Shown here in pieces: positions 46,429 through 55,971 of a stretch of 64,000 nucleotides of DNA. The position numbers and the translations under genes were made by a program. The notes beneath the pieces were generated by a model. The model had not been told where the DNA came from. It searched no databases and saw only the letters and a program-made list of their open reading frames with translations. How positions within the stretch are numbered: the stretch's first letter is position 1; each line of letters opens with the position of its first letter. This DNA comes from Subtercola boreus (lineage in GTDB: Bacteria > Actinomycetota > Actinomycetes > Actinomycetales > Microbacteriaceae), in assembly GCF_003399625.1 (NCBI RefSeq), contig NZ_NBXA01000021.1, positions 208,123 through 272,122 of the forward strand. Direction: 5' to 3'.

Positions 46429-47604
46429 TCAGAACTGATTGCTTGCCCGGCTGACGGCAGATCGGGTGGAGGCGGTGACCGAGAACTTCGTGTTCTGTCC
46501 CCACACCCGCGTCGGGCCGACCAGGCGGCGAAGATCGGGCTGGTAGGCGAGGGACGAATTGAACACGGTGAGCAGCAGTCCGCCCGGCCGGAGCACCCGC
46601 CCCGCGTCACGGAAGAGGGCGAGAGCCACCCCGGTGTGTACTGAACTCCCCACATGGAAGGGCGGATTGCAGACGATCAGGTCTGCCGACGCATCCGGTT
46701 GCAGCGCAAGCCCGGCGTCACGCACCACCTGCACCCCGGCGAGCCCGTTGGCAGCCATCGTCTCGCTGGCGGAGGAGCACGCCGCCGCGGACTGGTCGCT
46801 GGCGATCACCGTGAGCGACGGGAAGCGTCTCGCCAGGACGGCCGCGATGATTCCCGTGCCGCACCCGAGGTCGATGGCGGTGAGGGAACGCTCCGTCGGC
46901 AGAGCAGCGGTCACCTCGCCGACAGCCCGCTCGAGGAACTCCAGCACGAACCGCGTACCGATGTCGAGACCCACGCCGGCGAACACACCTCCGTGGGCGG
47001 CGACGGTGAGGCCGAGCTCGGCGTTGTGCTCGCGCTTCGGATACGGCAGGGCATCCACCGGCCGACGCGCGCCGCGAGCGACGAGCACCCGTGACTTCTG
47101 CCGGGCGAGCGAGGCATGCACCTCGGAGAAGTGCACCGCGAGGGTGTCGTTCATGGCATGGGTGAGGTGCTTGATGCGGCCACCGCCGAACACCACGACC
47201 TCCGGATGGGCGTACCGCGCGATGGCGTCGGCGAGCTCGTCGAGCTCGGCAAGACCGCGCGGCAGCTGAAGAAGCACCACGCGTGCGCCCGAGAGGAGCT
47301 CCTCTGTCAGGGGAAGCGGAAGATACCGGTCGGCCAACCCGGCGGCTTCGGCGTTGCGGGCCAGCGCCTGCTCCCCCACCAGCCTGTCCTGGTGGGTGCG
47401 GATGCCCGCCAGCCCGAATTCGGCGGCGGCCCCCAGCGTGAGCGCCCCGTACCGGTCGCCGATGACGACCACCTCGCCGGCGCTGCTCGCGGCGAGCATC
47501 CCCGCCGCCTCGTCGAGCACCAGCCGGTCGCTCGCATCGCTCGCGAACAGGTTCGGTGCTTCGATGTCGGGGCTTCGCCGCAGCGTCTCGAACAGTTCGT
47601 ACAT
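46429..47604 (-). CDS. Class I SAM methyltransferase, RsmC/RlmG type
   Basis: 391 aa, two methyltransferase-like halves. The N-terminal half (1-180) is a degenerate copy without a SAM motif. The C-terminal half has AIDLGCGTGIIAAVLA (SAM motif I), IASDQSAAACSSA and the catalytic NPPFH, marking exocyclic guanine N2 methylation of 16S (G1207) or 23S (G1835) rRNA. Which of the two is not resolvable here. Start ATG 47602-47604; the much longer in-frame opening upstream overlaps the next gene and was rejected. Confidence 0.88.
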   Translation of the reverse strand: MYELFETLRRSPDIEAPNLFASDASDRLVLDEAAGMLAASSAGEVVVIGDRYGALTLGAAAEFGLAGIRTHQDRLVGEQALARNAEAAGLADRYLPLPLTEELLSGARVVLLQLPRGLAELDELADAIARYAHPEVVVFGGGRIKHLTHAMNDTLAVHFSEVHASLARQKSRVLVARGARRPVDALPYPKREHNAELGLTVAAHGGVFAGVGLDIGTRFVLEFLERAVGEVTAALPTERSLTAIDLGCGTGIIAAVLARRFPSLTVIASDQSAAACSSASETMAANGLAGVQVVRDAGLALQPDASADLIVCNPPFHVGSSVHTGVALALFRDAGRVLRPGGLLLTVFNSSLAYQPDLRRLVGPTRVWGQNTKFSVTASTRSAVSRASNQF

Positions 47605-47716
47605 GCGTCCCAGTCTGGCCCACACCACCGACGCTCCCAGCCCGCCACCGCGACCGCGACCCTCCTTCCGGCCGGTGGGGTATCGTCGTCTCACGCAACC
47701 CGGGGGGACGCACACC

Positions 47717-48766
47717 ATGGCAGATCGCTCCGTACGACTCACCGGCCTCGACGTCGCGCGTGCCGTCGCCGTGCTCGGTATGTTCGTGGCCCACACCTGG
47801 CCGGACTCCCCCGGCCTCTTCTCCTCGGTGCTCCAGGGGCTCGCGGGTGGTGAACGGCCGCGCACCCTCTTCGCCGTGGTGGGCGGCCTCTCGCTCGCCC
47901 TCTTCGTGCAGAGCCTCACGGGACGGCCCGGCTACGACAGCCGCCGCATCCGCCAGACGGTGGCCGTGCGCGGAGTCGCACTCATCGCCCTCGGCCTGTT
48001 CCTCCAGACCATGTACAGCGGCGTGTCGATCGTGCTCGACACCTGGGGGCTGCTCTTTCTGTTCTTCCTGCCGCTGCTGAGGATTCCGACACGCTGGCTG
48101 GTGGGCGGCGCCGCCGTCGCGCTGCCGATCGGCGTCGCCCTCGACCTCGCGGGCGCGGGCTGGGATCCGCACCTGAGGATCCCCGGCAGCATCTTCACCC
48201 AGCCCCTCGACTGGTTCGTCGACGGGAGCTATCCGCTCCTCATCTGGATCGCGTTCCTCGCCGTCGGGTATGTGCTGGCCCGGCTCGACATCGCGAAGAG
48301 GCGCACGCAGCTCTGGATGCTCGGCTGCGGCCTCGCCGTGGGGGTGGCCGGGCAGCTGGTGCAGAAGTACGCGGTGACTCCGAAGACGTTCCCCGCCGAG
48401 CTGGTGCTGCACATCTCCGCCGTCGGAGTGGCTGCAGCGCTCGTCGGCGGGCTCTGCCTCGTCAGCACGAACCGGATCGTCCGCGGCATCCTGTACCCGC
48501 TCGCCTCGGTGGGGATGATGCCCCTCACGATCTACACGGGCCACGTGCTGGTGCTGTCGTTCCGCTACTGGCTCGACCCCGGCCAGCCGGTGAAGAACCA
48601 GCTGGCGTGGCTGGTGCTCACGCTCGCGAGCCTGGTCTTCGCGACCCTCTGGCGGCCCCTGTTCGGCCAGGGACCCCTGGAACGCGTACTGCGGGCGCTC
48701 GACGGCAGCCGAAGAAGAAACGAAGTGCGCCCTACCGGGATCGAACCGATGACATCCACGGTGTAA
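47717..48766 (+). CDS. Heparan-alpha-glucosaminide N-acetyltransferase-like (DUF1624/DUF418) membrane protein
   Basis: 349 aa with about nine to ten helices. Starts RLTGLDVARAVAVLGMFVAH, the family opening with its conserved Asp and His, then FAVVGGLSLALFVQSLTG, and later MMPLTIYTGHVLVLSF. Likely transfers an acyl group to a cell-envelope sugar or lipid; substrate unknown. The last 14 or so codons (ending RPTGIEPMTSTV) lie antisense to the tRNA-Val gene, so either the C-terminus is tRNA-derived or the reading frame simply runs into it. Confidence 0.82.
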   Translation: MADRSVRLTGLDVARAVAVLGMFVAHTWPDSPGLFSSVLQGLAGGERPRTLFAVVGGLSLALFVQSLTGRPGYDSRRIRQTVAVRGVALIALGLFLQTMYSGVSIVLDTWGLLFLFFLPLLRIPTRWLVGGAAVALPIGVALDLAGAGWDPHLRIPGSIFTQPLDWFVDGSYPLLIWIAFLAVGYVLARLDIAKRRTQLWMLGCGLAVGVAGQLVQKYAVTPKTFPAELVLHISAVGVAAALVGGLCLVSTNRIVRGILYPLASVGMMPLTIYTGHVLVLSFRYWLDPGQPVKNQLAWLVLTLASLVFATLWRPLFGQGPLERVLRALDGSRRRNEVRPTGIEPMTSTV

Positions 48767-48798
48767 ACGTGGCGCTCTACCAGCTGAGCTAAAGGCGC
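48726..48798 (-). tRNA. tRNA-Val (anticodon TAC)
   Basis: Cloverleaf on the minus strand: acceptor GCGCCTT with AGGGCGC, D-arm GCTC...GAGC, anticodon stem CCACG/CGTGG enclosing TTTACAC (anticodon TAC), T-arm with GGTTCGATCCC. 73 nt, discriminator A, CCA not encoded. The 3' half overlaps the end of the plus-strand acyltransferase-like gene. Confidence 0.95.
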
Positions 48799-48849
48799 TT
48801 GGTGCCAAAATTCTACAGGCAGCGGAGAATTTTACAGGCAGCAAAGAGC

Positions 48850-49323
48850 CTACACTCCGGCGGGCTCGAGCTCCTGCAGGGCGGCGCGATAGGCCTCGAT
48901 GGAACGCGCCTCGCCCGGCGCCGTGATGAAGCTGGCACGGATGATGCCGTGCGTGTCGATCACGAACGTCGCCCGGTTCGAGAACCCCTTGCCGTCGAGG
49001 AAGACCCCGTATTCCTTGGCGACCTCACCGTGCGGCCAGAAGTCGGCCAGGAGGTTGAAGTCGAAGCCCTTCTCCTCGCTCCATGCGCGGAGGGCCGACT
49101 TCGAGTCGACCGAGATGCCGAGGAGTTCGACGCTGTTGTCGCGGAACATCGCGATGTTGTCCTCCAGCGTGCAGAGCTCGCTGGTGCAGACGCCGGAGTA
49201 GGCGAGCGGGAAGAAGACGATCACCACGGGCTTGATGCCGCGGAACTGGCTCAGACGCACCTTCTCGCCGAACTGGTTCGAGAGTTCGAAGTCGGGGGCG
49301 AATGTGTCGTTTTCGAGTGCCAT
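48850..49323 (-). CDS. Peroxiredoxin (AhpE-like)
   Basis: 157 aa. Thioredoxin-fold peroxidase: APDFELSNQFGEKVRLSQF, then FFPLAYSGVCTSELC with the peroxidatic Cys after the P-x3-T/S-x2-C pattern, and FVIDTHGIIRASF. A second Cys lies five residues after the first (CTSELC), close for a resolving Cys. Resembles mycobacterial AhpE, a one-Cys type reduced by mycothiol or mycoredoxin. Start ATG 49321-49323. Divergent from aceE. Confidence 0.9.
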   Translation of the reverse strand: MALENDTFAPDFELSNQFGEKVRLSQFRGIKPVVIVFFPLAYSGVCTSELCTLEDNIAMFRDNSVELLGISVDSKSALRAWSEEKGFDFNLLADFWPHGEVAKEYGVFLDGKGFSNRATFVIDTHGIIRASFITAPGEARSIEAYRAALQELEPAGV

Positions 49324-49437
49324 GACGGCGATCCTTCCGGTGGCAGGTAATTTGCCCGCCAGACCCAATCATCCAGTCTATTCCTCCAATCAGCAGACAA
49401 CCCCTCCGCGAGGGCGTCTCGGCCGACTCGGATTCAC

Positions 49438-49443
49438 TAGGCT
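49438..49443 (+). promoter_or_regulatory. Candidate -10 box of aceE
   Basis: TAGGCT, about 78 nt before the chosen aceE start. The leader would include the short ORF at 49483-49518. Confidence 0.45.
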
Positions 49444-49482
49444 TGAGGGCGGTGTGGATTCCGTGAACCGGAGACCCCAGCC

Positions 49483-49518
49483 ATGAATGATCTCTACAAC
49501 CCAGAAGAGAGAGGTTGA
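49483..49518 (+). other. Possible 11-codon leader peptide upstream of aceE
   Basis: ATG at 49483 encodes [11 protein letters not shown] and stops with TGA at 49516-49518, overlapping or 2 nt short of the two possible aceE TTG starts. GGAG lies 9 nt before the ATG. The aceE ribosome site (GAGAGAGG) is inside its last codons, so translation of the two could be coupled. Confidence 0.4.
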
Positions 49519-49520
49519 CG

Positions 49521-52250
49521 TTGACTGTCAACGATCAAGACCCGTATTCGGTGACCAACATCGATGCAGATCCCGATGAAACCGCCGAATGGTCCGAATC
49601 CCTTGACGCTCTGGTCGCCGCTCGCGGCCACGGCCGGGCGAGGGAGATCATGCTCAGCCTGCTGAAGCGCAGCAAGGAGTTGCACCTCGGCGTTCCGATG
49701 GTTCCGACCACCGACTACATCAACACGATCGCCTCCGAGAACGAACCGGAGTTCCCGGGCAACGAGGACATCGAACGCCGCTACCGTGCCTGGATCCGCT
49801 GGAACGCGGCCATGCTGGTGCACCGTGCACAGCGCCCCGGCATCGCGGTCGGCGGCCACATCTCGACCTACGCGTCGAGCGCCAGCCTCTACGAAGTCGG
49901 TTTCAACCACTTCTTCCGCGGCCAGGATCACCCGGGCGGTGGCGACCAGGTCTTCATCCAGGGCCACGCCTCCCCCGGAACCTACGCCCGCGCCTTCCTC
50001 GAGGGCCGGCTCGACGAGAACCGGCTCGACGGTTTCCGCCAGGAGAAGTCTCACGCCGGCGGCGGCCTCAGCTCCTACCCGCATCCGCGCCTCATGCCCG
50101 AGTTCTGGCAGTTCCCCACCGTCTCGATGGGCCTCGGCCCCATCAACGCGATCTACCAGGCCCAGTCGAACAAGTACCTCACCAACCGCGGCATCAAGGA
50201 TGCCAGCGACCAGCAGGTCTGGGCGTTCCTCGGAGACGGCGAGATGGACGAGGTCGAGAGCCGCGGCCAGCTGCAGGTGGCAGCCAACGAGGGCCTCGAC
50301 AACCTGAACTTCGTGATCAACTGCAACCTCCAGCGGCTCGACGGCCCGGTGCGCGGCAACGGCAAGATCATCCAGGAGCTCGAGAGCTTCTTCCGCGGGG
50401 CCGGCTGGAACGTCATCAAGGTCATCTGGGGCCGCGAATGGGACTCGCTGCTCGCGAACGACACCGAGGGCGCCCTGCTCAACCTGATGAACACGACTCC
50501 GGATGGCGACTTCCAGACATACAAGACCGAAGACGGCGGGTACGTGCGCGACAACTTCTTCGGCCGCGACCCGCGTGCCCTGAAGCTCATCGAGGACTAC
50601 AGCGACGACCAGGTCTGGGGCCTGAAGCGCGGCGGCCACGACTACCGCAAGGTGTACGCAGCCTTCAAGGCGGCGAGTGAGCACAAGGGCCAGCCCACGG
50701 TCATCCTGGCCCACACCATCAAGGGCTACGGCCTCGGCAAGAGCTTCGAGGGCCGCAATGCGACCCACCAGATGAAGAAGATGACGCTCGACAACCTCAA
50801 GCAGTTCCGTGACGAGATGCACATCCCGATCACGAACGCCAAGCTCGAGGAGAACCCGTACCTCCCGCCGTACTACAACCCCGGCGAGGGCGACGAGGCG
50901 ATCGAGTACATGCACGAGCGGCGTCGCGCGCTCGGCGGCTACCTGCCCGAGCGCCGCACGAAGCACACTGCGATCACACTGCCCGAGGATTCGGCCTACG
51001 CGATCATGAAGAAGGGCTCCGGAACGCAGGAGATCGCCACCACCATGGCGTTCGTCCGCCTGCTGAAGGAGATGACGAGGTCGAAGGACTTCGGCAACCG
51101 CGTCGTGCCGGTCATCCCCGACGAGGCCCGCACCTTCGGTATGGATGCGTTCTTCCCGAGCGCGAAGATCTACAACCCGAACGGCCAGCACTACACGTCG
51201 GTCGACCGCGACCTGCTGCTCGCCTACAAGGAGAGCCCGCAGGGCCAGATCGTGCACGTCGGCATCAACGAGGCGGGCGCCCTGGCGGCCTTCACCGCGG
51301 CTGGCACCTCGTATTCGACGCAGGGTGAGCCGCTCATCCCGGTCTACGTCTTCTACTCGATGTTCGGCTTCCAGCGCACCGGCGACGCCCTCTGGGCCGC
51401 TGGCGACCAGATGGCACGGGGCTTCGTGATGGGCGCCACCGCCGGTCGCACCACGCTCACCGGTGAGGGCCTGCAGCACGCGGATGGCCACAGCCACCTG
51501 CTCGCCTCGACCAACCCGGCCGTGGTGTCGTACGACCCCGCCTACGGTTATGAGATCGGCCACATCGTGCGCGCCGGACTCGAGCGGATGTACGGCGGAA
51601 CCCACACCGACCCGAACGTCATGTACTACATCACCCTCTATAACGAGCCGATGGTGATGCCGGCCGAGCCGGAGAACGTCGACGTCGAGGGCATCGTCAA
51701 GGGCATCCACCACCTGAAGTCCGGCTGGGTCGACGGGGGCCCCCGGGCCAACGTGCTCGCGTCGGGTGTCGGTGTGCCGTGGGCGCTCGAGGCCCAGCAA
51801 CTGCTCGCCGACGACTGGGGAGTCTCCGCAGACGTCTGGTCGGTCACGAGCTGGACCGAGCTCCGCCGCGACGGCCTCAGGGCTGAGGAGCACAATTTCC
51901 TGAACCCGAGCGAGCAGCCGCGCGTGCCCTATCTGACCGACAAGCTCTCGGGTGCCGCGGGGCCGTTCGTGGCGGTGAGCGACTACATGCACGCGATCCC
52001 CGACCAGATCCGGCAGTTCGTGCCCGGCGACTACGCGACGCTCGGGGCCGACGACTTCGGCTTCAGCGACACGCGCCCCGCCGCCCGCCGGTTCTTCAAG
52101 ATCGACGGCCCGTCGGTCGTGGTGCGTGTGCTCGAACAGCTCGCCGCTCGTAACGAGGTCGACCCGAACGCCCCGCAGTGGGCGATCGACAAGTACCGGC
52201 TGCACGACGTGTCGGCCGGAACGTCAGGGTCGGCGGGCGGCGAGAGCTGA
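49521..52250 (+). CDS. aceE: Pyruvate dehydrogenase E1 component, homodimeric type
   Basis: 909 aa from TTG 49521 (TTG 49515 also possible). Thiamine-diphosphate decarboxylase that feeds acetyl groups to the E2. TPP-binding [13 protein letters not shown] ... [35 protein letters not shown], and in the C-terminal part [13 protein letters not shown] and [25 protein letters not shown] lies 6 nt before the 49521 TTG. Next is the FasR-type regulator and the fatty acid cluster, so acetyl-CoA supply and use sit side by side. Confidence 0.95.
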   Translation: MTVNDQDPYSVTNIDADPDETAEWSESLDALVAARGHGRAREIMLSLLKRSKELHLGVPMVPTTDYINTIASENEPEFPGNEDIERRYRAWIRWNAAMLVHRAQRPGIAVGGHISTYASSASLYEVGFNHFFRGQDHPGGGDQVFIQGHASPGTYARAFLEGRLDENRLDGFRQEKSHAGGGLSSYPHPRLMPEFWQFPTVSMGLGPINAIYQAQSNKYLTNRGIKDASDQQVWAFLGDGEMDEVESRGQLQVAANEGLDNLNFVINCNLQRLDGPVRGNGKIIQELESFFRGAGWNVIKVIWGREWDSLLANDTEGALLNLMNTTPDGDFQTYKTEDGGYVRDNFFGRDPRALKLIEDYSDDQVWGLKRGGHDYRKVYAAFKAASEHKGQPTVILAHTIKGYGLGKSFEGRNATHQMKKMTLDNLKQFRDEMHIPITNAKLEENPYLPPYYNPGEGDEAIEYMHERRRALGGYLPERRTKHTAITLPEDSAYAIMKKGSGTQEIATTMAFVRLLKEMTRSKDFGNRVVPVIPDEARTFGMDAFFPSAKIYNPNGQHYTSVDRDLLLAYKESPQGQIVHVGINEAGALAAFTAAGTSYSTQGEPLIPVYVFYSMFGFQRTGDALWAAGDQMARGFVMGATAGRTTLTGEGLQHADGHSHLLASTNPAVVSYDPAYGYEIGHIVRAGLERMYGGTHTDPNVMYYITLYNEPMVMPAEPENVDVEGIVKGIHHLKSGWVDGGPRANVLASGVGVPWALEAQQLLADDWGVSADVWSVTSWTELRRDGLRAEEHNFLNPSEQPRVPYLTDKLSGAAGPFVAVSDYMHAIPDQIRQFVPGDYATLGADDFGFSDTRPAARRFFKIDGPSVVVRVLEQLAARNEVDPNAPQWAIDKYRLHDVSAGTSGSAGGES

Positions 52251-52283
52251 CCGGCGCACGCTGAGGCGCACGGCTGACTCACG

Positions 52284-53489
52284 ATGGCCCGCACGAAAGA
52301 ACAGACGCTCGCCTGGCTCCGCACGGTGTCAGGCGAGCTGTCGACGGCGACGATCAAGAAGCTCGACGAGACGCTTCCCTGGTATGGCGACATGCCGCCG
52401 GGGAGGCGCTCGGCCGTCGGGCTGGTTGCGCAGGCTGGTATCAAGTCGTTCATCACCTGGTACGACGACCCCACCACGACCACGTGGATTGCCTCCGACG
52501 TCTTCGGTTCGGCCCCCCGGGAGCTGCTCCGCTCGGTGAGCCTGCAGCAGACGCTGCAGCTGATCCGTGTCGTCGTCGAGGTGGTGGAGGAACGCATCGC
52601 GAACGGCGACCAGTCCCTCCGTGAGGCGATCCTGCTCTATTCGCGGGAGATCGCCTTCGCTTCGGCCGACGTCTATGCCCGGGCCGCCGAAGCACGCGGA
52701 CTCTGGGATGCCCGGCTCGAAGCCCTTGTCGTCGACTCCATCCTCTCGGGTGAATACGACGACGAACTGCCGAGCCGGATCGCCGCGCTCGGCTGGCACG
52801 GGCACGGTGAGGTCAGCGTGCTGGTCGGCACGACGCCCCGGATGCTCGACGTCGACCAATTGCGGCGCACCGCCCGGCATCTCTCGGCTGATGTGCTGAT
52901 CGGGGTGCAGGGCGGCCGGCTCGTGCTGGTCATCGGTCGTTCGCAACCCGCCGTCGGGTCGGCTGACGAGCCCCTCCCGGGCGCCGCGGTGGCCCCGACG
53001 CTCTCGTTCATGGACATCGCCCGTGCGCTCGAACCGGGGTTCGGCCCGGGCCATCTCGTGCTCGGGCACGAGGTTCCGAGCCTCGTGGAGGCGTCGCGGA
53101 GTGCCAAGGCGGCTCTGGCCGGATTCGCTGTTGCGAAGTCCTGGCGGAACGCCCCCCGCCCCGTCTACGCTGACGACCTGCTGCCCGAGCGGGCCCTTGC
53201 CGGTGATCCTCTCGCGCGCTCGACCCTGGTGAACCGGGTGTACCGGCCCCTCCAGGACCAGAGCCCGGAGCTGATGACCACGCTCTGGTGCTATCTCGAC
53301 AACGGGCGCTCTCTGGAAGGCACCGCCCGCGAACTCTTCGTGCACCCGAACACGGTGCGCTACCGGCTGAAGCGCGTCTCGCAGGTCATCGGCTGGGACG
53401 CCACGGGTGCCCGGGAGGCCCTCATCCTGCAGTCCGCGCTCATTCTCGGGTCGATGAACGAACCCGAGCCCTCCGTCCGGAGGCGCTGA
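52284..53489 (+). CDS. fasR: PucR/CdaR-type regulator, FasR-like activator of fatty acid genes
   Basis: 401 aa. C-terminal PucR helix-turn-helix (about 335-390): LMTTLWCYLDNGRSLEGTAR, ELFVHPNTVRYRLKRVSQVI. A GGDEF-like middle region (IAALGWHGHGEVSVLVG ...) precedes it, as in the CdaR family. In Streptomyces FasR lies just before fabD-fabH-acpP-fabF and activates that operon; the same order here makes FasR the best name. Direct targets are inferred. 33 bp after the aceE stop. Confidence 0.88.
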   Translation: MARTKEQTLAWLRTVSGELSTATIKKLDETLPWYGDMPPGRRSAVGLVAQAGIKSFITWYDDPTTTTWIASDVFGSAPRELLRSVSLQQTLQLIRVVVEVVEERIANGDQSLREAILLYSREIAFASADVYARAAEARGLWDARLEALVVDSILSGEYDDELPSRIAALGWHGHGEVSVLVGTTPRMLDVDQLRRTARHLSADVLIGVQGGRLVLVIGRSQPAVGSADEPLPGAAVAPTLSFMDIARALEPGFGPGHLVLGHEVPSLVEASRSAKAALAGFAVAKSWRNAPRPVYADDLLPERALAGDPLARSTLVNRVYRPLQDQSPELMTTLWCYLDNGRSLEGTARELFVHPNTVRYRLKRVSQVIGWDATGAREALILQSALILGSMNEPEPSVRRR

Positions 53490-53583
53490 TTCCGTCTCAG
53501 CGAGAGGCTTCCTACAGCCTTTCCGCGAATCTTTGATCGCTTTCTCACATCACTCCGCTCCACATCCTTGAAAGACTGAACCC

Positions 53584-54525
53584 ATGATCGTCATCGTCTG
53601 CCCCGGACAGGGCTCCCAGACTCCCGGCTTCCTCGCGCCCTGGGTGGCTGAGCCGGCCTTCGCCGACCACCTCGGCACACTCTCCGAACTCGCAGGCCTC
53701 GACCTGCTGACGTACGGCACCGAGAGCGACGCCGACACCATCCGTGACACCCGCATCGCCCAGCCCCTCATCGTCGCGGCCGGTCTTCTCGCTCTGGGGG
53801 CGCTCCTGGCCGACGGCCGCCGCTCGGCTGTCGGCGGTGTTGCCGGCCATTCCGTCGGCGAGATCACGGCCGCCCAGGCTGCGGGCATCCTCACCGAAAG
53901 CGAGGCCATGACGTTCGTGTGCGAACGCGGCTCGGCCATGGCAGGGGCGGCAGCACTGGCTCCCACCGGCATGAGTGCCGTCGTCGGCGGCGACGAGGCA
54001 GAACTGCTCACCGTTCTCGAGACGCTCGACCTGCAGCCGGCGAACTTCAACGGGGGCGGCCAGATCGTGGTCGCCGGCGCGCTCGACAGGCTGGCCGAAC
54101 TCGCCACGCTCGCTCCGCGCGGTGCCCGGGTCATCCCGCTCCAGGTCGCAGGCGCCTTCCACACCCGCTACATGCAGCCCGCGGTGGAGCGCCTCACCGA
54201 GGTTGCGGCCACGCTCACCCCGGCCCATCCGTCGCTGACCATCTGGACCAACCGGGACGGCGGCGTCGTCGACACGGGTGACGCATTCCTCGACCTGCTC
54301 GTGGGCCAGGTCTCCTCGCCCGTCCGCTGGGATCGCACCATGGCCTCGTTCCAGGATGCGGGCGTCACCGGCATCATCGAGGTCGCTCCCGCCGGGGCCC
54401 TCGTCGGCCTGGCGAAGCGAGGGCTGAAGGGCGTGCCGTCTGTCGCCGTGAAGACTCCCGACGACCTGCCGGCAGCGATTGCACTCCTCACCTCGGCCCA
54501 GGCCGGCTCGGAGGCCTCCTCATGA
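53584..54525 (+). CDS. fabD: Malonyl-CoA:ACP S-malonyltransferase
   Basis: 313 aa. Loads malonyl groups onto ACP. VCPGQGSQTPGFL at the start, catalytic Ser in GHSVGEITAAQAAG, Gln/Arg region CERGSAMAGAA, and catalytic His in VAGAFHTRYM. Its end overlaps fabH by 4 bp (ATGA). Upstream 94 bp hold no gene and probably the promoter region on which FasR acts; no motif could be fixed. Confidence 0.96.
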   Translation: MIVIVCPGQGSQTPGFLAPWVAEPAFADHLGTLSELAGLDLLTYGTESDADTIRDTRIAQPLIVAAGLLALGALLADGRRSAVGGVAGHSVGEITAAQAAGILTESEAMTFVCERGSAMAGAAALAPTGMSAVVGGDEAELLTVLETLDLQPANFNGGGQIVVAGALDRLAELATLAPRGARVIPLQVAGAFHTRYMQPAVERLTEVAATLTPAHPSLTIWTNRDGGVVDTGDAFLDLLVGQVSSPVRWDRTMASFQDAGVTGIIEVAPAGALVGLAKRGLKGVPSVAVKTPDDLPAAIALLTSAQAGSEASS

Positions 54526-55547
54526 CGACTCCGCGCCTGAAGCAGGCAACCGGCCACGAATTCACCCGCATCCTCTCGTTCGGTGCCGCACGCGGCAGCC
54601 TGGTGGTCGGAAACGACCAGCTCATCGAGGCGATCGACTCCTCAGACGAGTGGATCCGGCAGCGCACCGGCATCGTCGAACGTCGCCGTGCGCCCAAAGA
54701 GGTGACGGCCGTGGATCTCGCAGTCGAGGCGGGCCTCGAGGCGATCGAGCGGTCGGGCATCCGGGCCGACCAGATCGGTGCCGTCATCGTGGCGACCGTC
54801 AGCAATCCCGTCGTCACCCCCTCGGTCTCCTCGCTCGTCGCGCACCGCGTGGGGGCCGGCACCGCCGCCGCCTATGACATCGAGGCGGCCTGCGCAGGAT
54901 ATGCGTACGCCATCGCCCAGGCCGACTCGCTCGTGCGCGTGGGCGTGGCCGACTACGTGCTGGTCATCGGCGCCGAGAAGCTCTCCGACTTCGTCAGCCC
55001 CACCGACCGCTCCATCTCCTTCCTGCTCGGCGACGGCGCGGGAGCCGCAGTCGTCGGGCCGAGTGACTTCCCCGGCATCTCGAAGTCGATCCTCGGCTCG
55101 GACGGGTCGAAGTGGGGTGCCGTCGGCATGGACGGCACGTACACGGGCTTCCGCGCCGGCGACAACGAATGGCCCACCATGCGCCAGGACGGCCAGACCG
55201 TGTTCCGCTGGGCGGTGTGGGAGATGGCGAAGGTTGCGCAGCAGGCACTGGATGCCGCGGGAATCACTGCCGACGAGCTCACCGCGTTCATCCCGCACCA
55301 GGCGAACATGAGAATCGTCGACGAGTTCGCCAAGGTGCTGAAGCTGCCCGCGAGCGTGCTGATCGCGCGAGACATCGTCACAACAGGAAACACCTCTGCC
55401 GCGTCGATCCCCCTTGCTGCGCACCGCCTGCTCACCGAGCATCCCGAAGCCGCCGGCGGGCTGGCCCTGCAGATCGGTTTCGGCGCGGGGCTCGTTTTCG
55501 GCGCGCAGGTGGTCGTTCTGCCGGGGAACACGCCCAGCCTGACCTAA
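54522..55547 (+). CDS. fabH: Beta-ketoacyl-ACP synthase III
   Basis: 341 aa. Starts fatty acid chains by condensing a primer acyl-CoA with malonyl-ACP. Cys-His-Asn triad: EAACAGYAYA (Cys), IPHQANMRI (His), TTGNTSAASI (Asn). The SSDEWIRQRTGIVERR opening is typical. In an actinobacterium it probably prefers branched primers; that is inference. Confidence 0.96.
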   Translation: MTTPRLKQATGHEFTRILSFGAARGSLVVGNDQLIEAIDSSDEWIRQRTGIVERRRAPKEVTAVDLAVEAGLEAIERSGIRADQIGAVIVATVSNPVVTPSVSSLVAHRVGAGTAAAYDIEAACAGYAYAIAQADSLVRVGVADYVLVIGAEKLSDFVSPTDRSISFLLGDGAGAAVVGPSDFPGISKSILGSDGSKWGAVGMDGTYTGFRAGDNEWPTMRQDGQTVFRWAVWEMAKVAQQALDAAGITADELTAFIPHQANMRIVDEFAKVLKLPASVLIARDIVTTGNTSAASIPLAAHRLLTEHPEAAGGLALQIGFGAGLVFGAQVVVLPGNTPSLT

Positions 55548-55629
55548 ACTGAATGTCGCCTCAAACGACACCGCCTCACTGGAGAGAGCATCCCCGCCTT
55601 CCAGGGGCACCACCCAAGGAGAAAAAACA

Positions 55630-55878
55630 ATGGCATTGTCCACCGAAGAAGTTCTCGCCGGCCTCGCCGAGCTCATCAACGACGAAACCGGAATCGCGGC
55701 TGACACGGTGGAGCTCGACAAGTCGTTCACCGACGACCTCGACATCGACTCCATCTCGATGATGACCATCGTGGTCAACGCCGAAGAGAAGTTCGACGTC
55801 AAGATCCCCGACGAAGAGGTCAAGAACCTGAAGACCGTCGGCGACGCCGTCACCTTCATCACGAACGCACAGGCGTAA
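55630..55878 (+). CDS. acpP: Acyl carrier protein
   Basis: 82 aa, acidic. Phosphopantetheine attachment Ser in DDLDIDSISMM (about residue 41). The usual DSLE/DSLD reads DSIS, a common actinobacterial variant. Strong ribosome site AAGGAG 9 nt before the ATG, fitting the need for high expression. The 82-bp fabH-acpP gap has no other feature. Confidence 0.96.
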   Translation: MALSTEEVLAGLAELINDETGIAADTVELDKSFTDDLDIDSISMMTIVVNAEEKFDVKIPDEEVKNLKTVGDAVTFITNAQA

Positions 55879-55971
55879 CCGCTTCCCGTTCGCTTCCGGA
55901 TGACCGGGGTCGCCGTCCGCGCCCCCGGTCTCCTGCACCACTGATCTCCTGAACCACAGAAAGTTCCTCGC

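Noticed and set aside
46718..48844. 708-codon minus-strand frame covering the acyltransferase-like gene and part of the methyltransferase
   Set aside because: Low-complexity composition and no family features; the methyltransferase reads in a different frame with clear motifs.
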